Below are positions 5,848 through 8,124 of a stretch of DNA of 8,124 bases, piece after piece. Below the pieces are notes generated by a model that was given only the letters and a program-made list of their open reading frames with translations, had not been told where the DNA came from and ran no database searches. Within the stretch, counting starts at the first letter, position 1. Each line of letters starts with the position of its first letter. Origin of the DNA: Flavobacterium sp. UBA6195 (lineage in GTDB: Bacteria; Bacteroidota; Bacteroidia; Flavobacteriales; Flavobacteriaceae). The stretch spans positions 1-8,124 of the forward strand of contig NZ_DITB01000020.1 of the NCBI RefSeq assembly GCF_002422095.1, given 5' to 3'. Both the position numbers and the translations under genes were made by a program.

Positions 5848-7299
5848 ATGACTTTAAATTTTATAAAATCATTTTGTAATTTTAGAAATTACATTTTGAT
5901 ATTCGTTCTATTTGCTTCCATCAATAGCATTTACTCACAATGTGCTGTACCTACGGTGGGATGTCCAAATACAAATTTAGCTAATTATGGTGCTAATTCA
6001 AATACTGATGCAACCACTTTAGAATATGATAACTTTGTTTCTTCATTTCACAGTACAGTTGCTAGAACTGGCGATGGAACTTTTCAATTATGGGGAGAGA
6101 AAATGGCCAATAATGGTTCTACTCATCTTTATTCTCCCGTTGTTTTTAATGCTACAAATTATCCTGCTTTAGGGGCAGCAAATCCTCTAAAAATTGCTGT
6201 GGCAAGTGATTTTGTTTCAACTGTTCAAGGGATTTTATTAGCAACAGATGGTTTGTATGCTTGGGCAACTGAAGGAACAATTTTAGATGCTAGCCTTACG
6301 AGTAGCTCAACTTTTCAAAAGTTAACTATCAATGGTAATTCAAATGGATTACCTACTGGTGTAGCTCCATCAGATGTTAAAATGATGTTTGTAACTAATC
6401 AAACAATTGCTCTTACTACATGTAGTGGTAATGTTTGGGTTCTATCTCAAGATCCCAATATGAGAGGTAACGGAGCTACGGGTTCAAATACAGTTTGGAG
6501 TAGAGTTACAACTACGGCTACTGGAAATCCATTTTTAACTAACGTGGTTGCAACCAGAGGAAGTGCAGGCGCACTAATGGCTTTGTGTTCAGATGGTACT
6601 GTTTACACATGGGGTAGTAATGTTTATTTAGGAAATAATACAGCAATTATTGCTACTCAAAATAGAGCAAGACAAATGACTTTACCAGCTGGTATTACTC
6701 CAAAAATGATTGGTTCTGGTACCAATAGCTCTAATCAAAGATCTTATTATGTATTGGCAACAGACGGAAATCTGTATGCAATGGGAAATAATGCTGTAAG
6801 ACAACTAGGGGATTTTACAACTTCCGAAAGAAGAAGTTGGGTACAACCAAGATATGCTTCAGGTGGAGCAGTAATGAATAATATTATTTGGATGAGTCCT
6901 CAAGAGCATGATACTCAATACAATGGAATAAATGTTATTAATAGTACTAAAAACATTTATGCTTTTGGTGAAAATAATAATACTATGTTGGGGGCAACAA
7001 ATGATCCAACAAATCCTGTAATTCCCGGTGGATTGACAGGTTCTGATATAATGTTAGCAGTTGAAACGGGTGGTCATACTTCTATGACTATAAAGCAGTG
7101 TGAATCAAATTATGGATATGTTGGTCACAGAATTAATGGTAGCATTGGAAATGGAGTTACTACTTCGGGTACTGAATCTGTTTTACATTTTCTACTTCAC
7201 CAATTGTTCTATGTGGTGCATCTACTCCTGAAATTGCTTTGTCTGTTCTTCCAACAGGTCCAACGTCAAAGTATTGTATTGGTTCCAATGTGGATTTAA
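5848..7299 (+). CDS. Large secreted protein with RCC1-like seven-bladed propeller, N-terminal part (frame broken)
   Basis: Residues 1-30 form a signal peptide (hydrophobic core about 15-24, likely cut after IYS, next residues QCAV). Seven RCC1-like blades follow, at about 63-100, 116-161, 177-220, 233-279, 285-336, 346-393 and 401-448. They are recognised by motifs such as GDGTFQLWG, CSDGTVYTWGSN, ATDGNLYAMGNN and NIYAFGENN. RCC1 folds as a seven-bladed beta-propeller, so the domain looks complete. The blades diverge from each other, as is common in bacterial copies, which usually serve in binding. The frame fails after Val445: the last 38 residues are an unrelated hydrophobic tail that ends at 7299. 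Adding one T in the run at 7181-7184 restores TESVFTFSTSP and joins the frame that runs to the window end. ATG 5848 follows AGAAAG and lies 7 bp after the preceding gene, pointing to one operon. Likely a surface or secreted adhesin-type protein. Confidence 0.85.
   Translation: MTLNFIKSFCNFRNYILIFVLFASINSIYSQCAVPTVGCPNTNLANYGANSNTDATTLEYDNFVSSFHSTVARTGDGTFQLWGEKMANNGSTHLYSPVVFNATNYPALGAANPLKIAVASDFVSTVQGILLATDGLYAWATEGTILDASLTSSSTFQKLTINGNSNGLPTGVAPSDVKMMFVTNQTIALTTCSGNVWVLSQDPNMRGNGATGSNTVWSRVTTTATGNPFLTNVVATRGSAGALMALCSDGTVYTWGSNVYLGNNTAIIATQNRARQMTLPAGITPKMIGSGTNSSNQRSYYVLATDGNLYAMGNNAVRQLGDFTTSERRSWVQPRYASGGAVMNNIIWMSPQEHDTQYNGINVINSTKNIYAFGENNNTMLGATNDPTNPVIPGGLTGSDIMLAVETGGHTSMTIKQCESNYGYVGHRINGSIGNGVTTSGTESVLHFLLHQLFYVVHLLLKLLCLFFQQVQRQSIVLVPMWI
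7181..7184 (+). other. Probable one-base deletion (T run) breaking the propeller/DUF11 gene
   Basis: The frame from 5848 must move back one base here. GTTTTACA with a fifth T would read GTT TTT ACA TTT TCT, that is VFTFS, completing blade 7 and opening the Ig/DUF11 region. After the shift the frame has no stop for the remaining 943 bases. Confidence 0.75.
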
Positions 7300-8124
7300 T
7301 ACCATCTCCTTCAGGAGGTACACTTTCTGTTTTAAGTGGACCTGGAGTATTGGTGGGTAATAATATAACGTTTACAGGTGTTGGAACAGTTGTCGTTCAA
7401 TACGTACTACCAAACCCTTGTGGAGGACCTAATCTTAGTACTTCTATTAATTTAATAACTGAATATTGTGACACTGATGTAAGTGTTACTAAAACGGTAA
7501 ATAATAGTGCTCCAATAATTGGTAGTAATGTAACTTTTACAATTACAGCTACAAATAATAGTTCATTATATAACGCTTATAATGTTGTTGTGAATGATCC
7601 ATTACCTTCTGGATATACGTTAGTTGGGTCTCCAACTTTGTCTGTGGGTACTTTTTCTTCATCTAATTGGAATATAGGGGTTTTAGCACCTAGTGCAACA
7701 GCCACAATGACAATAACTGCTACCGTTTTAAATACAGGTAGTTATGCCAATACAGCATCTATTTCAAGCAATGCTCCTGATCCAACTACATCTAATAATT
7801 CCGCGACTAGTACTCCGGTTCCAGTTTCTCCTCCATGTGTTTTAACTACACCAGCAGGAAGTGTAACCGTACAACCAACATGTGCTGTAACAACAGGAAC
7901 GATTGTATTCACTACGCAATCAGGAGTTGAGTATAGCATTGATGGTACGACTTATCAATCAAGTGCTACCTTTACAGGTGTAGCTCCAGGAACTTATACT
8001 TTACGTGTTCGTTCAACAACAGATAATACTTGTACAGCAACAGGTTCTAGTGTCACTGTAAATGCAGTTCCATCAGTACCAAGTACACCAGCAGGAAGTG
8101 TAACCGTACAACCAACATGTGCTG
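7182..8124 (+). CDS. Same large secreted protein, middle part: Ig-like segment, DUF11 domain and tandem repeats; continues past the window
   Basis: This frame has no start of its own and continues the gene from 5848; joined, at least 759 residues are visible. First comes an Ig/PKD-like segment with SKYCIGSNVDL and a GTVVVQYV strand (about 7200-7469). Next is a DUF11 domain (about 7470-7811) with the typical opening DVSVTKTVNN, the middle VVNDPLPSGYTLV and the end YANTASISSNAPDP. A 79-residue repeat starts at 7848, with Cys12 and Cys62 of the unit and strands such as YSIDGTTYQ and APGTYTLRVR; a second unit begins at 8085. DUF11 domains and such repeats occur in large bacterial cell-surface proteins. 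In Flavobacteriia these often leave by the type IX system through a C-terminal sorting domain, which would be beyond the window. There is no sign of an enzyme active site. A role in adhesion or as a stalk is inference. Confidence 0.85.
7848..8124 (+). repeat. Coding tandem repeat, 237-bp (79-codon) unit
   Basis: Bases 7847-7887 and 8084-8124 are identical over all 41 bases and lie 237 bases apart, which is 79 codons exactly. The first unit is complete (7848-8084) and the second is cut by the window edge. Each encodes a probable Ig-like domain beginning TPAGSVTVQPTCAV. The perfect DNA match suggests recent duplication or gene conversion, and the copy number beyond the window is unknown. Confidence 0.85.

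Noticed and set aside
7181..7184. Phase-variable homopolymer switch in the surface-protein gene
   Set aside because: Four or five T bases is far shorter than tracts known to switch at high rate.
7742..7939. Minus-strand ORF of 65 residues in the repeat region
   Set aside because: It lies opposite a clearly coding DUF11/repeat frame and has no recognisable content. The other minus-strand ORFs (472-720, 2741-2971, 5301-5489) are shadows for the same reason.
7847..8124. CRISPR array
   Set aside because: The repeat is 237 bases, in frame and protein-coding throughout, with no short repeat-spacer pattern.

Overview
The window looks like a low-GC member of the Bacteroidota, most likely a Flavobacterium-type organism (class Flavobacteriia). 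The grounds are the very A/T-rich gaps, start codons without Shine-Dalgarno boxes, a multi-PAS soluble histidine kinase, two secreted proteins with short signal peptides ending just before Gln, and a surface protein combining a beta-propeller, a DUF11 domain and long Ig-like repeats. All genes lie on the + strand.

Layout. (1) Bases 3-1022 are the 3' part of selO, a pseudokinase-fold protein AMPylase; its 5' end lies outside the window. (2) Bases 1023-1141 are an A/T-rich gap with a 20-bp near-tandem repeat. (3) Bases 1142-4714 are one sensor histidine kinase gene (GAF, six PAS, HisKA, HATPase) cut into two ORFs by an in-frame TAA at 3443-3445. (4) Bases 4725-5084 encode a single-domain CheY-like response regulator, 10 bp behind the kinase. 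(5) Bases 5152-5840 encode a small secreted protein of unknown family, broken by an apparent one-base loss in an A run near 5569-5572. (6) From 5848 to the window end runs a large secreted protein, 7 bp behind the previous gene: signal peptide, seven RCC1-like propeller blades, an Ig-like segment, a DUF11 domain and a 79-residue tandem repeat. It is broken by an apparent one-base loss in a T run near 7181-7184 and continues past the window.

How the parts fit. Kinase and receiver protein form a cytoplasmic two-component pair that could carry signals by phosphotransfer; the receiver has no output domain, so its partner is elsewhere. The two secreted proteins look co-transcribed and may form a surface or adhesin unit, possibly exported by the type IX system, but the C-terminal sorting domain that would show this is not in view. 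No direct regulatory link between the two-component pair and the secreted pair is visible.

The most striking observation is that three of five genes carry one reading-frame lesion each, while the protein on both sides of every lesion is well conserved. Two lesions are the same kind of event (inferred run of five reduced to four), which points to either a consensus error or very recent decay. I found no clear evidence of a wholly new system; the best candidates for follow-up are the propeller/DUF11/repeat protein and its small unrecognised partner.
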